Positions 23,991 through 36,309 of a stretch of 64,000 bases of DNA are shown in pieces (positions within the stretch are counted from its first letter, which is position 1; each line of letters starts with the position of its first letter). Location of the stretch: the NCBI GenBank assembly GCA_951394405.1, contig OX596345.1, forward strand, positions 1,178,001 through 1,242,000. The letters are read 5' to 3'. Position numbers and translations under genes: made by a program. Below the pieces are notes generated by a model. That model made no database searches and had not been told where the DNA came from. It worked only from the letters and a program-made list of their open reading frames with translations. This DNA is from Coprinellus micaceus. Its lineage: Eukaryota; Basidiomycota; Agaricomycetes; Agaricales; Psathyrellaceae.

Positions 23991-26900
23991 ATGTCCCACA
24001 CACTGGGGCGTGACCGGCTCGACCGTCCGATTCAGCAGCAATTTACTATTGAAGAAACGCGGTACGACGCGTCTTTGGCACATGTAAGGCGTTATATTGG
24101 CCCAGGGTGGCTTTATGAGCTCGAAGGGCGTGCGTACTATTCCCCGACTTCCCATCGACCGAACGTCAAGATCCCTCCCAGCACTGAAGTCCCGAGCGAT
24201 TTTGCACCTTCAAGGCGTACCTGGGGAGATCTGGAACAGTACCGAGAGCCCCAATGGTCGACTAGGCATACGGACTTTCTGGCATTTATCCCCTCTCTGC
24301 CCGATCTCTCAGCTCCTCCTCTGTATCCGCTCCTCTGCCTACCTGAAATTGTCGACGACCCAGAACTTGGTCCTCATCCGGAACCTCATCGGTGGAACCA
24401 GTGGAAGCAACTACAGCATGACATAATTCAATCATGCAACCTCCTTCTTCAGCACTCAGGGGCCCCTGCTCTTCGCGCTGCCCTGCCTTATCCGTGTCGT
24501 AGGGTGGACAGCCAAGTCGAAGCGCGTACATACCTCGGGAAGAAGGCGAAGTTATACCACGACATCTTATTGGCTCGCTCGCTGTTTATGCCGTGGTTTG
24601 GCTGCTTATCGTATGCGATTGCGGTGAACGAGGCGATAATCAGGGAAGCAAACAGCTTCCCCACACGAAGCAACCGTTGCCCTCCTTCTTGGGTCGAACT
24701 TTTGCTAGGTTTACCCCAGGCGCAATACCGATCGATACCCAGGCATCCTCAGACCCTTGAAGGATATTCCCTGACGACTTTTCACTGGCAGGTCGAAACC
24801 CCTGCTGGTACCAGTGGCACCGTTGCTCCTACGCTCATTGACGCAACTTTCGTATCGAATCTCAGGAACACTTGCATCGCCAACTTTGACGGCTCGGTGG
24901 AGCGTGTGGGAGTATTCCTCGAGATACCGGATAAAATAGAGGACATAATCTCTCTCGACTGGCTGATAGAGTGCAGGATCCCCATCTGGTACCCATGGGG
25001 AAAGAGGGAGGAGAATATCGTCGCAAAGTACCCCAGGTTCGCGCGCTACAGGCCCCCCCACAACGTTATTCGATCGACTTCTTTCTCGGCGTCCACAGCA
25101 GGCCTAGAACTTTACCCAGCATCGCCCATGGATTTGCGGGGCAGTGAAGAAATTGATTGCATACTCCTTAATTTCGACCGAAACGCGACCTCGACCCGAT
25201 ATGAAAGGCGTCAGGAGGTACCAGAGTGCGACAGGATATGGGAAGAGTTCTTCTCCCGTGGGGACTCGAGGGAGCAGTGGCTCAGGGAGATGGAGACCCT
25301 CCAAGCGAAGCAAGAACGCGAGACCCGAAACCACAACCCTCCTTTAACACGACCTGAAACTAAGTTCTACGTATGGGATCGAGGTATGCGGGGTACGTTC
25401 AGAAGGCGGGTTGCGACAGATGAAGAGATAGAAGGCATCTTCGAGGAGAAAGGTCACTTCGGGAGGAAGCAAGCTCGCTACAACGGCTTTTATAACGAAT
25501 GGGACTTGTGTCGGTACTGGGGGCCTCCTGATGACGTTCAGATTTTGTTTCGATCCAAAAGACAGGCTAACCTCAAGGGAACTAGGTTAGAAGCAGAGGT
25601 CCTTTGGTGGCAAGTGTATTATGGTCTCCAACCCGACCCATCGCTTGGGACGGACGGTGCCAACGCCATGATAGTTGAGGAGGATACCCCCGAGTCAGCG
25701 CAGTCGGCCCAGCCGTTGTTCCCATCATCTCCGGCTCGCTGCGAACCTCAACTACTCAAAGGAGGGTTAGATTTGGATCATGGCGAGCACCGAGCCAGGG
25801 AGACCGGCGATCGGTTGACCACCAAGGCCAGCATGGACGACCGTCGAGCTGCCAGCCCCAAGGAGGTTCTGGAAGATGGAGAGATTCCGGATACCGAGGT
25901 AGCTCCGAACCTGGAGACCAGTGATGTCTCCTTAGGCTGGATCAGCCGACAAGCGTACTATTTCCTAGGATTTACCTCTCCACTCCCAGACGCCGCCGAT
26001 ATTCTTCGATCCACTTCTGAGCCACAGAACCCTATGCATGCACCGCGGCTACTCGGAATCTCGAAAGGCCGAGCATCTCAAGAATACTGGAACTCGCGGG
26101 AGGGGCAATCCATCATCTCCTTTGCGAAGTCTCTCGCCTCCGTAGACCCCTCACAACCGTCTTCTTGGGACTTACACCGATGGAATGCAATGTCGGTTAC
26201 TTCCCTTCCGCTTTTCAGACGACTGAAGTCGTTCCAAGGAGAGGTTGTGGTGCAGATAGAAAGGTGGGACAACGTCAAAGGCCGTCTGACGCCCGCACTC
26301 TTACCTCAAACCAAGGTCGCATTCTGGCTGGATATTGCTCCCAAGAACCCGCACTCGATCGGCTGGTACCTAGGGAGTGAGAACCCCGTCTTGGCATTGG
26401 CTCTTTGCAGGTTGGGGACGGACCTGAATTCGGACCCTCTGTCTATCGCATGGTATCTCGCAGAGCGAGGCGTCCCGTTCCATACCTGGTACAAGCGTCG
26501 CCCATGCCAGGTCCAACCATTGGAGATCGTTCGCACATCCCCTCGGCTTATCCAGTTTCGACTAGACCCTCAGCATCGCTTCACATCCACGGACTACGAG
26601 GAGTATGTACGCTTCCGGAGGCGACTACTAGACGGCCCAGCTGGCCAAGCAGCATTGAAAGCGGGAGGTATTTGTTGGCGTTTGGCGACGGAGGACATTG
26701 GCGTACGATGCGTCATATCCGGTGAGCCTAGCCAGGAAGCTCTGCTCGGCCAGCGGGTTCTGCGCCGGGATGATCAAGGGGGCTTTCTGGTTGATGACGG
26801 TTTGAATCACGACGAGGTTTGGGCGATATGCGGAGAATACGAAATGGGAATCAGTACGCCTATCTCCCTCAACTACTAGTATTTTCCGGCTTTAACTCGG

Positions 26901-27175
26901 GTGCTCCGACAGGTGAGGGAAATCAAAAAGGGAGAAAGTCGTGGTGGCCACCTCCAGACATTTGGGAGGATTGCTATGGAACCAACGGGTGGTCAGACCT
27001 AGCGGAGGATTTTTTCCAGCGACGGCTTTGCCAAATTTGCAAAACTTTCACTCCTATCGACCGGAGCAGATGGCGGGCATTACTACATCCGTCTGCATCA
27101 CTCAACAAGGCGAGGAAAAAGGTCCATTCCCGGTCAACAGAAATTTGCGGTGGGTTGTTCGAAGGTGGCCTGTAA
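23991..27175 (+). CDS. Basidiomycete orphan-family protein, 1041 aa, two exons
   Basis: Exon 1 is 23991-26853 and exon 2 is 26913-27175, total 3126 nt. Read unspliced, the frame stops at 26879 inside the intron, which would lose the conserved C-terminus. Conserved-looking blocks are WLIECRIPIWYPWG, a basic/Glu-rich helix (EQWLREMETLQAKQERET), RYNGFYNEWDLCRYWGPPDD, GGICWRLATEDIG, and in exon 2 WWPPPDIWEDC...FFQRRL. I recall this arrangement from a large Agaricomycete-specific family of unknown function. An acidic linker at about 560-660 separates the two halves. No enzymatic motif was recognised. The gene is divergent from the RBR gene and convergent with the Cys/His-rich gene downstream. Confidence 0.8.
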
Positions 27176-27371
27176 ACAACGGGGCAAGGGGTGGTGTTAC
27201 GATCGTTCAAGTGGTGTCATCGGAGTTTTAGCATTAGTAGGGTTGTGGCCATGATAATTTAGGAACATGAATCGCGATAGGTATCAGAACAGTACGAGTG
27301 AGATAAACCAAGTGGAATGATTAATGATGGTGGATATTCTCTCAGCGATGGATATTACGAATATTACGAAG

Positions 27372-28613
27372 CTAGACAGGGACGGGTCGACCTTTGGGCG
27401 TTGTGGGCTCCGCCGCGAGAGTAGCTCCGAGTCGCCGCCGAGTCAGGGCGGCGCACGCTTCGAGAATGGGTAACCCGATGATGGAGTCGTCGGACGAAAG
27501 CTCTACAGGCACTAATTCTAGGTCAATGTCGGAGCGAAGTAGTTCAGGGATCCGAGGTGTAGGAAGTCCTTGAAGTAAAGTCGGACCGAGCTGAGGATGG
27601 GCTGCCTGGACCATGCAAGGATGGTAATAAGGGAAGTATTGGCGAGGCATCACGTGCTGGCAATCCGTGCACTGCACGAAAAGGTCCCAGAATCTCTCAG
27701 CAGGGAGGCCATTTACCAGCAAGGACTTGAGCGACCCCTCCAACTTGGAAAAGTTCTTAGGATCCTCTCGGCGTAGAACTAGTCGCCGCGGGAATCGGGG
27801 TTATATCAGCATTCCAAACTCAACCCTCAGGGACCAAATCACTTACACTTGTTTGTCCCTCGCAAGCCAGTATTGGAGTTGTCTTGGAGAACCCGAATCT
27901 GGCGCAGGCCAGTTTTCTTGATTGTCTCCTCTGTGTCGCCCGTCAAAAACAAAAACGGATCCATGAGTTTAACCGGCTCTTCTACACGGGATTAGTTGAG
28001 GCTCACGCAAGGTGCATTTAAACGCGTCAGAAAGTGGCACTCACTTCGCTCAGTATACTCCCCGGTCATCAAATTTGGGTGGCTGAAGTAGCTCTCCATG
28101 TTCACTACAACAATGTGACATCGTCATACCAGTCAGTGACCCACAGACAGAAAAAGAAGTTGAAGGCGTATTGACATACCAAAGTAACCACACTCTTGAG
28201 TGGGGCAGATGGCGACATACCTCCCAAGGCAATGAGCCGTGGCGGGCTGGTTGACCGTCTGCGCAAGGCCAACTTTGGCTTCGCAGAACCGGTCGTCGCC
28301 CCGGATAAAGGTGCAAAGGCAGCAAGGAGCCTTAAAGTAGTGAGAGTAGCGATGGCGGTCCAACTCATCAGGGCGAACCGGAATGCCGTCCACCTCGGGC
28401 CTTCAAAAGGGGTCAGTGTCCATCTACATCGACGACGGTGAAAAGGGCTTGAACCCACCAAATCCAAGGCCGCAAGTCACCGGAGGTGTAGTCGTATTGA
28501 AGAACGACGGGAACTTCGTCCCACCCAAATTCTTGGCTTTTCTTAACGCGGGCGATGAGCGTAGCGCACTTCTTTTGGCGGAGGCTCATATCCTGGGGGA
28601 TCCATCCAACCAT
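27372..28613 (-). CDS. Cys/His-rich protein, 333 aa, probable zinc binder
   Basis: Exons 28613-28428, 28393-28180, 28104-28045, 27981-27847 and 27778-27372 total 1002 nt with phases that agree. The first intron is only 34 nt, so that junction is the weakest. Two candidate metal sites are visible. The first is CCLCTFIRGDDRFC...HCLGRYVAICPTQECGYF (about residues 80-135). The second is CTDCQHVMPRQYFPYYHPC (about 230-250). No family name can be given. The start at 28611-28613 is the first ATG in the frame, but the open frame continues upstream to about 28,740 and a further 5' exon is possible. The gene is convergent with the 1041-aa orphan. Confidence 0.55.
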
Positions 28614-31293
28614 AGCGGACAACGACAATACAGAGGAGGAAGAGGGTTTGATGGAGCAGGGGCTCGGGAAACTTCGTCCACTGAGTTCGATGGGGGAAGG
28701 TGGAAAGGGGGGACAATTATGATGCGGAGGATATCACTGCCGTCTAGTCGCCAGCCATGCCCTCTCTTTATGCGGACGAGGATGACGGAAGCTCGGGAGA
28801 TAAACTCGAGCCACGGCCCGCAGCTGGCAATATTACGAGTAGCCGGCGAGGTGTCGGACCCAGCCATGACCCCGAAGTACCCACCCTGCCCTTGTGGCCT
28901 CCCGAGCCGGCAACTTGACATTCCGCCGAAGGCTACTAATATCCGTACCGTTGTCTCTGCTGAGGGTAGTAATAGAAAGCATTCAAGATACGATATGAGG
29001 CGGCCAGGTATAGTTTTGCACTCTTAGGGCTCCCGAAACCCAAGTAAACTCCAACTCGATCCTCAAGGCTACACCGGCACGAGGCCCTGAAAGCTCCGAG
29101 CCTGACGTCCGGCGTTGGGGTTTCACTGACACTGGCAGTGATACCACTGCTCGGCTTTCCACTACTACTCGGGGTCACCGACGCCATGACGACTCCCGCA
29201 CGCAATCGTCCCGGAATGTCATAACGTCACGGCAGTTAAACTTACAGTATTCGAAGAATCTGTACTCGTACGCATGTGGCAGGGGAATCCTTAGTCCCTG
29301 TTAGCAGTGGAGTTTTGAGAGTCTTGTGCGGATCTGACCTCGACCCAGCCTGAGAGTCGAAATTACGAGATGAAAAGACTGGCAGTTGTTTTCCGTCCCT
29401 AGTACCGAGCTCGAATGAAAGTTCGGAGGAGTAGGGATTGATAATGTACATCGTACACTGGCACCTATGGTCGTACGTCTTGAAATTGATCGAGTACCTG
29501 TTTCCACAACCTAGTGTACTTTACCTAAGTTAACCAGGCCCGGGGATATCGAAGCGGGCCACACACGTCGGTCGTTACTACCCACGATTCGGACCCGGGC
29601 ATAGTGCCAGCAGGGCGCCAAGCTGCAGGTCAACCATATTCCCCGTTTATGTGCATAATGGGAATAGTCACGGTTGCGTTCAACTAGTACCCACTCGTAG
29701 TTATCTACTGCCCGATTGCCTTCAACTTTCACGTTACAGTGTGGTTGTAGCGATCAATTCCGTCGAGCGGAGTTGAAACTCTTAGACGCCCAACTACCGG
29801 AATCAATAGAAGTGTGGCACCTTTCTGAGGGTTAAGCGGATATCATCGCGTTCTTCTCGGATTCTCATTACCAAATGTCGGGTCGGAGGCACGCGGAACC
29901 GTGGCCCTGACTCTGAACCATTTTTATCTTCATACATCATGAACCTGAGCAGGCAAACTAGCACTAATTCCGGCGCCATAACAACCGGGTAGTAGGGCTC
30001 GGGTACGTAGCACACCCTGCGCCCTAGTAGTAACGCCACAACTCCGTATACTCCAGGTCCACGCCAGTAGCACAGAGCTTACTACTACTACTAGCTGCAT
30101 CCACCATTTCCTACCTAGCATTCACAGTTCGCTGTTCGCCATACAGACGCCTATCGGAGTTCAAAACTAGGCGCTCGATGGCTATGTGGGCGCCAAATAA
30201 GGGCGTCCCGGAACTTCAAGACTTATGAGTCCAGAAGAGCCGGGTCGCCTACTCATAACGCAATCACCTCAAATTCGAACGGAGCTGTGGAGACCCTGAG
30301 CTCGCTGTATTCGGATCAACTTAGGTTTCCGACCGAAATGAATACTACCAGGAACCGAACTCCGAGGTATCATTGGGGGTATTAACGACTCGGAGGCGGG
30401 GTAGGTCAGACCTGTCGCCTCGTTTTGCTCTATTACTAGTAGTACTGGACCAAACGTTAGCGTTCTGGATATCACGTATGCATCGCAGCTGCCGTGAGCA
30501 AGTGGTAGAGAGAGAGGTCGGGAAATGGCGGCACGCAGAGGCATCTTGAGGTTTGGATCAGTCGGTTGTCGGGAAGGCGAATTTCTGGCCCAACCAGCCA
30601 ATCATTGACCCTGCCACTCCATTAGCAAACGGCGATAGCAAAGAAACTCACTAGTAACCATTCCCGTGTACTACCGGCTACCGCGGTTGTATTCAGTAAG
30701 CTAGCGACTGATTTTTTCAAGTCATCGGTTGCCCCGGCCCTGCTATCTTGCCCCCACATTCCGGTGTTAAGCTGGCGCCGTACGCCATCCTTCGCCCAGC
30801 GGTGAGGCACCACCGCTCCTATCGGTCCTAAAGCGATCGGTTTTGCCTTAGAGACTTCAAGAAGTTTGCCGGTGCGAACGTGTCCTTCGGGTAGTAGCAG
30901 TTCTAGAAGGCGTCACCGGCTGTCCTTCCCTCAGAGACTTGGGTCAACTACTACCGGTAACCGACCCGAAGTTGAAGGTGGACACACATTGCACTTTGAA
31001 CTTGAAGTCGTACGACGCGGCTCAGATCCTCAGTACAAATATCTCCGGGTCGGCACTCGAAATGCACCTTTATTTCCTTCAAGTTGCTCGTGGATTGTGC
31101 TTCGGGACTCCGAGTTATCCTCTAACTAGAAACCGCCCTTCGCTACGATGCTTCACATTACTGGCGGTCGAATCATCTCTCTTCCTCGTCGGTCCTCACC
31201 AAGCGGTGGGAAGGAAAACAGGCCTCCCCCGAACACTCAGGACGAAACTCATCCCAACTGTGGTAGCTCTCAAGTCCTGGGGCGACGCTCTAG
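28614..31293. other. 2.7 kb without a confident gene
   Basis: A plus-strand frame of about 214 codons (28383-29027) overlaps the Cys/His gene antisense and is not accepted. On the minus strand a frame from 29181 (MASVTPSSSGKPSSG) and one at 28580-28921 look partly coding but do not join to anything. From 29.2 to 31.1 kb only short frames occur. Clusters of ACTACTAG / CTAGTAGT words are noticeable around 30,020-30,090, 30,435 and 30,890-30,950. Confidence 0.35.
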
Positions 31294-32786
31294 GGAGTCC
31301 GGATCAGGTTCCGACGACGCTGGCGACAACTTGAACTTGAGCTGGGGTGCGAGGAAGAAGCCGTACGTCTCGCTATACGCTACTCGCAGCAAGTCACATA
31401 CTCATGGCCGCTTAAATCTATTAGGACTGAAACGGACCCTCTCGTCGGATATGGGCGTCATTTTGGACGCGCCATATATGCTTTCTGTCGTCCCTTTCCA
31501 TTAATTAAGGAGGCGCTTTCCCGTCAGTTGCGAATGCAAGCCGGTATCGTGGATAGTGAAGAGCTATCAGACCTGTGCGTCATGCGTATATTCAGATTCT
31601 AACGTGTTCTGCGCTGACACAACATCCTTGTATCCTTTAGAGAAAGAAGAGAACATGCCATATTCCTGGCACTTCTGGAGACGTGCCCAGGCCTTGATAA
31701 CCGGGTTTTGAGGGCATCTGTGGACGAACTGCACTATATCGCAGACATGGTAAGCACCTCAAGTCTCCATCCAAGGACAGTCTGGCCCTAACTCAGGTGT
31801 AGCTTAGCAAGGGGGCCATGAGTGCTCGTGCCGACGATACCAAGTCTTTGAAGGGCGCTGTCTTGGACTGGATAATACCAGCAGGAGGTTACCTGAATCC
31901 GCCTCTCACTCGAAACGTGAAGACGGATCGTGGATTTTTCCATGAGAGGACAGGCGCTTTGCTGTGCCCTGCGACACTTGACTGGGAAGATACATCGTAC
32001 GCTCTCAGTCTTCTTGATACGTTAACCCCCTTGGTGACGATGATATCTAGCATTCGACTGGGGCTGAGGTCAGGCGAGATTGCGGTGACCGGAGATACAT
32101 GGCCAACCTTCCTTTACCGTGACCACACACTCAATGACGAGAACCCGTGGGATGGTTTGTTTGAAGGAGATCTCCTTGTCCATGTCAGTCTTTTTCCCTT
32201 ATTCCGTGATGCTGACTCTCTAATTTTGGACAGGGTTACAGGCATGTTTTCACGTCCCCAAGCTCCGTAGAGGGTTGCTCGCGGGCGACCCGCTCGGGGA
32301 ATGCGGAAATACATGGAATGAAGGAGGTTACGGTCGCATCGCTGGCCTACATAGCAACCATGGTAACGACTTTCTTCCATTTCAATACAGGAAATATCTC
32401 TGATGTCTCCCTTGAAGGTTCGTTTTGCTTTGAGCTCCAGTGCGGTCTTTTGCAGGAATGACAGATCCACCGACTCTGAGCGCTTCTATAAATCCATTAT
32501 TGACTGGATAGAGAGTCCTTCCGAGCGAGAAGAAGCCGAAGCCTTAATAAAGTGGTGGAATCAGTGAGTGCTTATCTCCGCCCGAATGCTGCATGGTGCT
32601 GACCGGTTCACCAGGAAGATATTCCCTTCCTACCATGTGGGCGCTATTAGTGGAGGGGTGGCCGTGCCGTCCTTGAAGGATAAGCTTGTACAATGGCGCG
32701 CAAAAAAGAAGGCAGCCCTTATTGCTCAAACTGATGACGCAGGGCCTGAAGTCCCCGGCCCTCACGAAGGTGAGACGGAGACTTGA
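31294..32786 (+). CDS. DUF6698-like protein, at least 387 aa, 5' end unresolved
   Basis: Supported exons: 31294-31574, 31641-31749, 31803-31996, 32051-32183, 32234-32362, 32418-32563, 32615-32786, 1164 nt in phase. The family signature is clear: KGAMSARADDTKSLKGAVLDWI, FHERTGALLCPATLDWED, GLFEGDLLVHGYRHVFTSPSS, SLAYIATMVRFALSS, DSERFYKSIIDWIESP and IKWWNQKIFPSY. I know these blocks from a very common Agaricomycete family (DUF6698, name given from memory) of unknown function. The first exon must begin earlier. A Ser/Pro-rich frame from the ATG at 31148 is a natural N-terminus, but no junction links it in phase. The acceptor before 31294 (GCTCTAG) is clear. Confidence 0.8.
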
Positions 32787-32920
32787 CATTCGCCATTGTT
32801 CCTGGTTTCTATACGCCGCGTTCCTGTCTCTATAAGTCCGTTTTATATCGTAGTTCTTGCTCTGTAGCACTAATCGACTAATATCCTGCTCGTGATCGCT
32901 CTGGGCCTACCAAGATTTGC

Positions 32921-32983
32921 TATGACGTCATGGGCGCCAAAAGGCGATTTGAAGCGCCCAGATTTCAGAAGCATGACATCATA
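32921..32983. repeat. 63-bp compound inverted repeat
   Basis: The outer arms are TATGACGTCATG (32921-32932) and CATGACATCATA (32972-32983), pairing 11 of 12. An inner stem pairs TGGGCGC (32931-32937) with GCGCCCA (32954-32960). The left arm contains the CRE-like octamer TGACGTCA. It lies between the DUF6698-like gene and the next gene and could be a tiny MITE-like insertion or a regulatory hairpin. Confidence 0.7.
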
Positions 32984-33369
32984 GACAGTCCCATGGCCGA
33001 GGTGGTCAGACCGATTGTGCGGTTCCAATACTGGCACTGGAGTGGCCTGCTGGAAACGATAGTTCTGACCAGGTGTGTTTTCACGACGGGCGGGCTAGTA
33101 ACTACTCCGATGCCTTGTCACGGCTACCTCCGCCGGTCAAAGACTTCCTTCCACGTTCAGGGTACCCGTCTAGCTGCCAAATTGCGTTGCCCAGACAGCG
33201 ACACCAACGATCCCTGCTTACCGATATCTCGGGTGGGAGTTCGAGGACGGACGCATCCGACTTCGTACCAAATACTGCATTTCATTGGTTGACACGACCT
33301 CGTCTTCCTGTGCTTCTCCCCTCCCAACCCCCTCCAGCTTGGAGGCTCTGGCGTGAGATATCCTTCCCT

Positions 33370-34269
33370 ATGCCTCTTCCAATCATAAGCGCTTCTTCCT
33401 CCTGCAACGCAACCAACGTCGACGCCCTCAAAGCCGCGCTGAGCTTCCAGCAGCAGAGGCAGAGCCGAAAGACTGCCGCGGCCAAGGACGCGACTCGAAA
33501 GGCCCTTCGAAAGGTCGAAGGCGTCGCAGAGTCCGAAGCAGAGGGTGAAGCACTGCTTGGAGTGGTGGCTAGTACCGACTCGACTTCGACCACTAGCAAT
33601 ACGACAAGGCGCGATACCGCTGGCAGGTGTGTCAACTACTAGTACGCACTACTTCAGGCAGGCGAGCCTTTGACGAACAGGGATGGCCTTTACTTTACTA
33701 GCGAGAATGCTCCCCCGGACTCTCGGACAGCCTCCAACTCTAGTAGTTCTTCGGCGTCATCGTATAGTATGGTACCGACGAAACCGCAGGCAGTTTCGAC
33801 CCCCGTCACGTCTCATGGCATCGCCGCCCAGGAGGATCCAAACCCCCACAACAGCTCTGGGTCAGTTATGGTGCTCATGTCAACGACCCAGGCTGCTGTA
33901 TTTGTTGCTGCAGCGCTCCTCGTGGCTGCAGCCTTTGGTGCCTTGGTCTTATGGGTCGCGTTGGCGTATGACCCGTACGGTACGTCCAATCCTTGATGAT
34001 CGAGGCCTCCAGGAATACTCACTAACAATATCCATCTTTTTAGGCTATGCGAAGAACGTGATGCCCTCTGTCTCCAGCATACGGCAGTGCATTGTCAGAA
34101 TGCGGTGCGGGGTGTACCATGGATTTCGAAGGCACTTAGACGCTACCATTGCTCTTCTCGAGCGGCTTAGGGGTGAGACCGTCGGGGGCTCCTTGTGTAA
34201 AGCCTGAGTGATGCTGACTGATTCGCCTGTCCCTTCTTAGATATGCCTCTTTTGGCCCACTGCGGATGA
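33370..34269 (+). CDS. Single-pass membrane protein, 230 aa
   Basis: Exons 33370-33626, 33702-33979, 34044-34172 and 34241-34269 total 693 nt, all GT-AG and in phase. The N-terminal part (about 1-80) is an Ala/Lys/Arg/Glu-rich helix (ALSFQQQRQSRKTAAAKD). A Ser/Thr/Pro-rich stretch follows, then one strong hydrophobic segment (AAVFVAAALLVAAAFGALVL, about residues 148-168). The short tail carries a few Cys and basic residues and ends DMPLLAHCG. There is no N-terminal signal peptide, so the hydrophobic segment is probably the anchor. No family was recognised. The open frame from about 33,073 continues upstream of the chosen ATG, so an earlier start is possible. Confidence 0.6.
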
Positions 34270-34511
34270 GATGTAGATCACGTCGCCGCCCGTGGTGGGC
34301 TGGTAATCCCTCGAATGCATTACAGTCTGTGAACAGCCCTTATGTTTTGAATTTCCGCGGTTCTTCGCCACAGATTACCGTTCTGTTGTATTTTACCTCA
34401 TCGGTCATCTCTGTAGAACTGAACAAAGTATGTCACACAAATAGCTAAGGGGTTTACTAGATTCAAAGCGACTGAGCGTCCCAAAATGAACGTCACGACG
34501 AGTTCAACGGC

Positions 34512-35657
34512 CTACGATAACTTAACCAATCGCTCACACACCACTCTATCCTCCCCAATCTCACACATTGTCAATGGGGTTTCCCAAAATTCAGCCTCGT
34601 CGAGGCCAATGCACTCCCCCGCGCGAACCCTTACGATAGCCGGGCGGCGCATGTAAAAAGGTAAGATAAGCTTCATGTATGCCTCTGTCTCTCCATCGTC
34701 CCATGAACCTGCGAATAACACCTCCAGGTGTTCCAAGTTTGTTGTGTGCTGCAGCGCGTCTCCCAATGCTGAATAGACAATGTTTGGGTAAGTGGGTAGT
34801 AGGAGATTTTGTCAAGTCAAGTCTCACGCACCTTCGTATAGGTCCTCATAATCTACCATAGATGCGTCAAACCAGACGTAAAGGTGTGCCAATTCCTTCC
34901 CATACTCCTTCAAAAATGGGATCACGTCGTGGAAATACGGGCGGTGGAGGCTAATATTGTCGACCTTGATTCGGAAAGTGTGCAAGGTGCTCGGCCGCTC
35001 GGATCCAAGGCCGCAGAACCAACGCATCATGGGCAAGCTTTCCGGGGAAAGAGCAAGTTCCTTCAGTGTGGATGAGACACGACACGGCACTCGGATACCA
35101 GAGGGTATCCCGACCGTGAGCGATGCGTCCCCGTCGTGCTTGAAAGATGCGTCCACAATGAAGGATTCGAGGTTGGGAAGGTAGTAGAGAATGTCGGTGA
35201 CATCGTGGATCCAGGAATACGTTCCGGTTATGCTGAACTTCCTGATGCTGGTGTAACGTTCGCAATAGGTCCAGTCAAGTCGCCTGCCGATCGGCCAGGG
35301 GAAGTTGAGCGAAATTGAAACCTCGAATATTTGAAAGTGGTCGTATACGTCGGCCAGGGCAAAACAGACGTCGTCGCTGCTGTAGTCCTGCTTTCTGCCG
35401 CGGACAGGGTACTCGAATTGGATTTCGAGACTCTCTGCAGTGGTGGGGATGGTGCAAAGTTTCGAGTTAAGAAGCTCAGCCAATTGTAGAATACGTTTGA
35501 ATGATAGGATTCGGATATGTCGAAAGAGAATGGGGCGAGCACGAGGCACGAACGCCTTTGAGGTCGCGCTGATTTGTCTAAGAGCTTCGTGGCAGTCTTC
35601 CAGTAGGTCAACTATCTCGTCATGGAGTTCAGGTGGGAACGTTGCCGGTTGGGACAT
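34512..35657 (-). CDS. F-box-like protein, 360 aa
   Basis: Exon 1 is 35657-34832 and exon 2 is 34768-34512, total 1083 nt. The N-terminus FPPELHDEIVDLLEDCHEALRQISATSKAFVPRARPILFRHI is the usual form of the divergent basidiomycete F-box: the P-E-L start, a helix with the C/S-xxx-S-K/R-x-F/W motif, then LF. It should bind Skp1. The rest carries irregular leucine-rich strands (LPNLESFIVDASF, LKELALSPESLPMM, LEHLEVLFAG) that probably form the substrate-binding part. The substrate is unknown. The spliced junction gives LYEALGDALQHTTNLEHL without a break. Confidence 0.8.
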
Positions 35658-36096
35658 CGCAGAAGAAACGGCTGGCAGTCTTGGAGAAGGGGAGGGGCTC
35701 AGTATGACGACGACAGAGGGCCCTCAGGCTTGTGGTCGCCTCCCACTGATGGGTCACCGCCGTGGCGCCAAATCGCCAAGGTCCTGGAAAGTTCAACTCA
35801 GGGATCACTGGTAGCAGTGTAGCCAAGCTGCAGGGTACCACCGTCGCCAACTCCGACAGGGGGATGCACGCGTATTGGCGGACTCGAGGCGTGTACAAGC
35901 CTTGGCGAGTGAACAACCCTTGCCTTTAGTAGTCTCCCGTAGTCAGACCGACGAAATGTTGGGTGTTGATTTTGCCTTGCATTGCGTTCAGATACATCAA
36001 GGTAGCTTCAAGTTGCCTTTGAAGTTCGGACTTCTTCAAGTTGTTCACGTTGCCTCCAAGTCATGGAAGCACCGGCTCGGAGTTTCCCTGTCCGTG
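35658..36096. other. Intergenic, no gene seen
   Basis: Promoter side of the F-box gene. No recognisable element. Confidence 0.35.
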
Positions 36097-36309
36097 ATGT
36101 CTGATGTCACATCAAACGGATCTGAGTCTGCTGGCACCGGCTCAGGCTCTTCACTCACAACCACGACCTCAAACAGGCCCTCGCCGAGAGCATCCTCCGC
36201 CGCCCCTGCACCGCTCCTGTTTCGTTTTGCGCTTGTACTAGCAGTTGCGTTCTCAGTTTCCAGTTTCATGGGGAGGGCCTTGACACTGTCATCCTTGCAA
36301 CAGCTTTGA
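36097..36309 (+). CDS. Possible small single-pass membrane protein, 70 aa
   Basis: From the ATG at 36097-36099 the frame codes a Ser/Thr-rich N-terminus (MSDVTSNGSESAGTGSGSS) and one hydrophobic segment (LLFRFALVLAVAFSVSSFMG) near the C-terminus. The layout resembles small tail-anchored or mitochondrial membrane proteins. An antisense acidic frame (36045-36332) overlaps it, so the strand is uncertain. No family was recognised. Confidence 0.3.
   Translation: MSDVTSNGSESAGTGSGSSLTTTTSNRPSPRASSAAPAPLLFRFALVLAVAFSVSSFMGRALTLSSLQQL

Noticed and set aside
28383..29027. 214-codon plus-strand frame
   Set aside because: It is antisense to the Cys/His-rich gene, whose exons join in phase. No independent support was found.
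33073..33642. 190-codon frame ending in VNY as a complete protein
   Set aside because: The last codons are intron. A GT-AG intron (33627-33701) links the frame in phase to the exon with the membrane segment.
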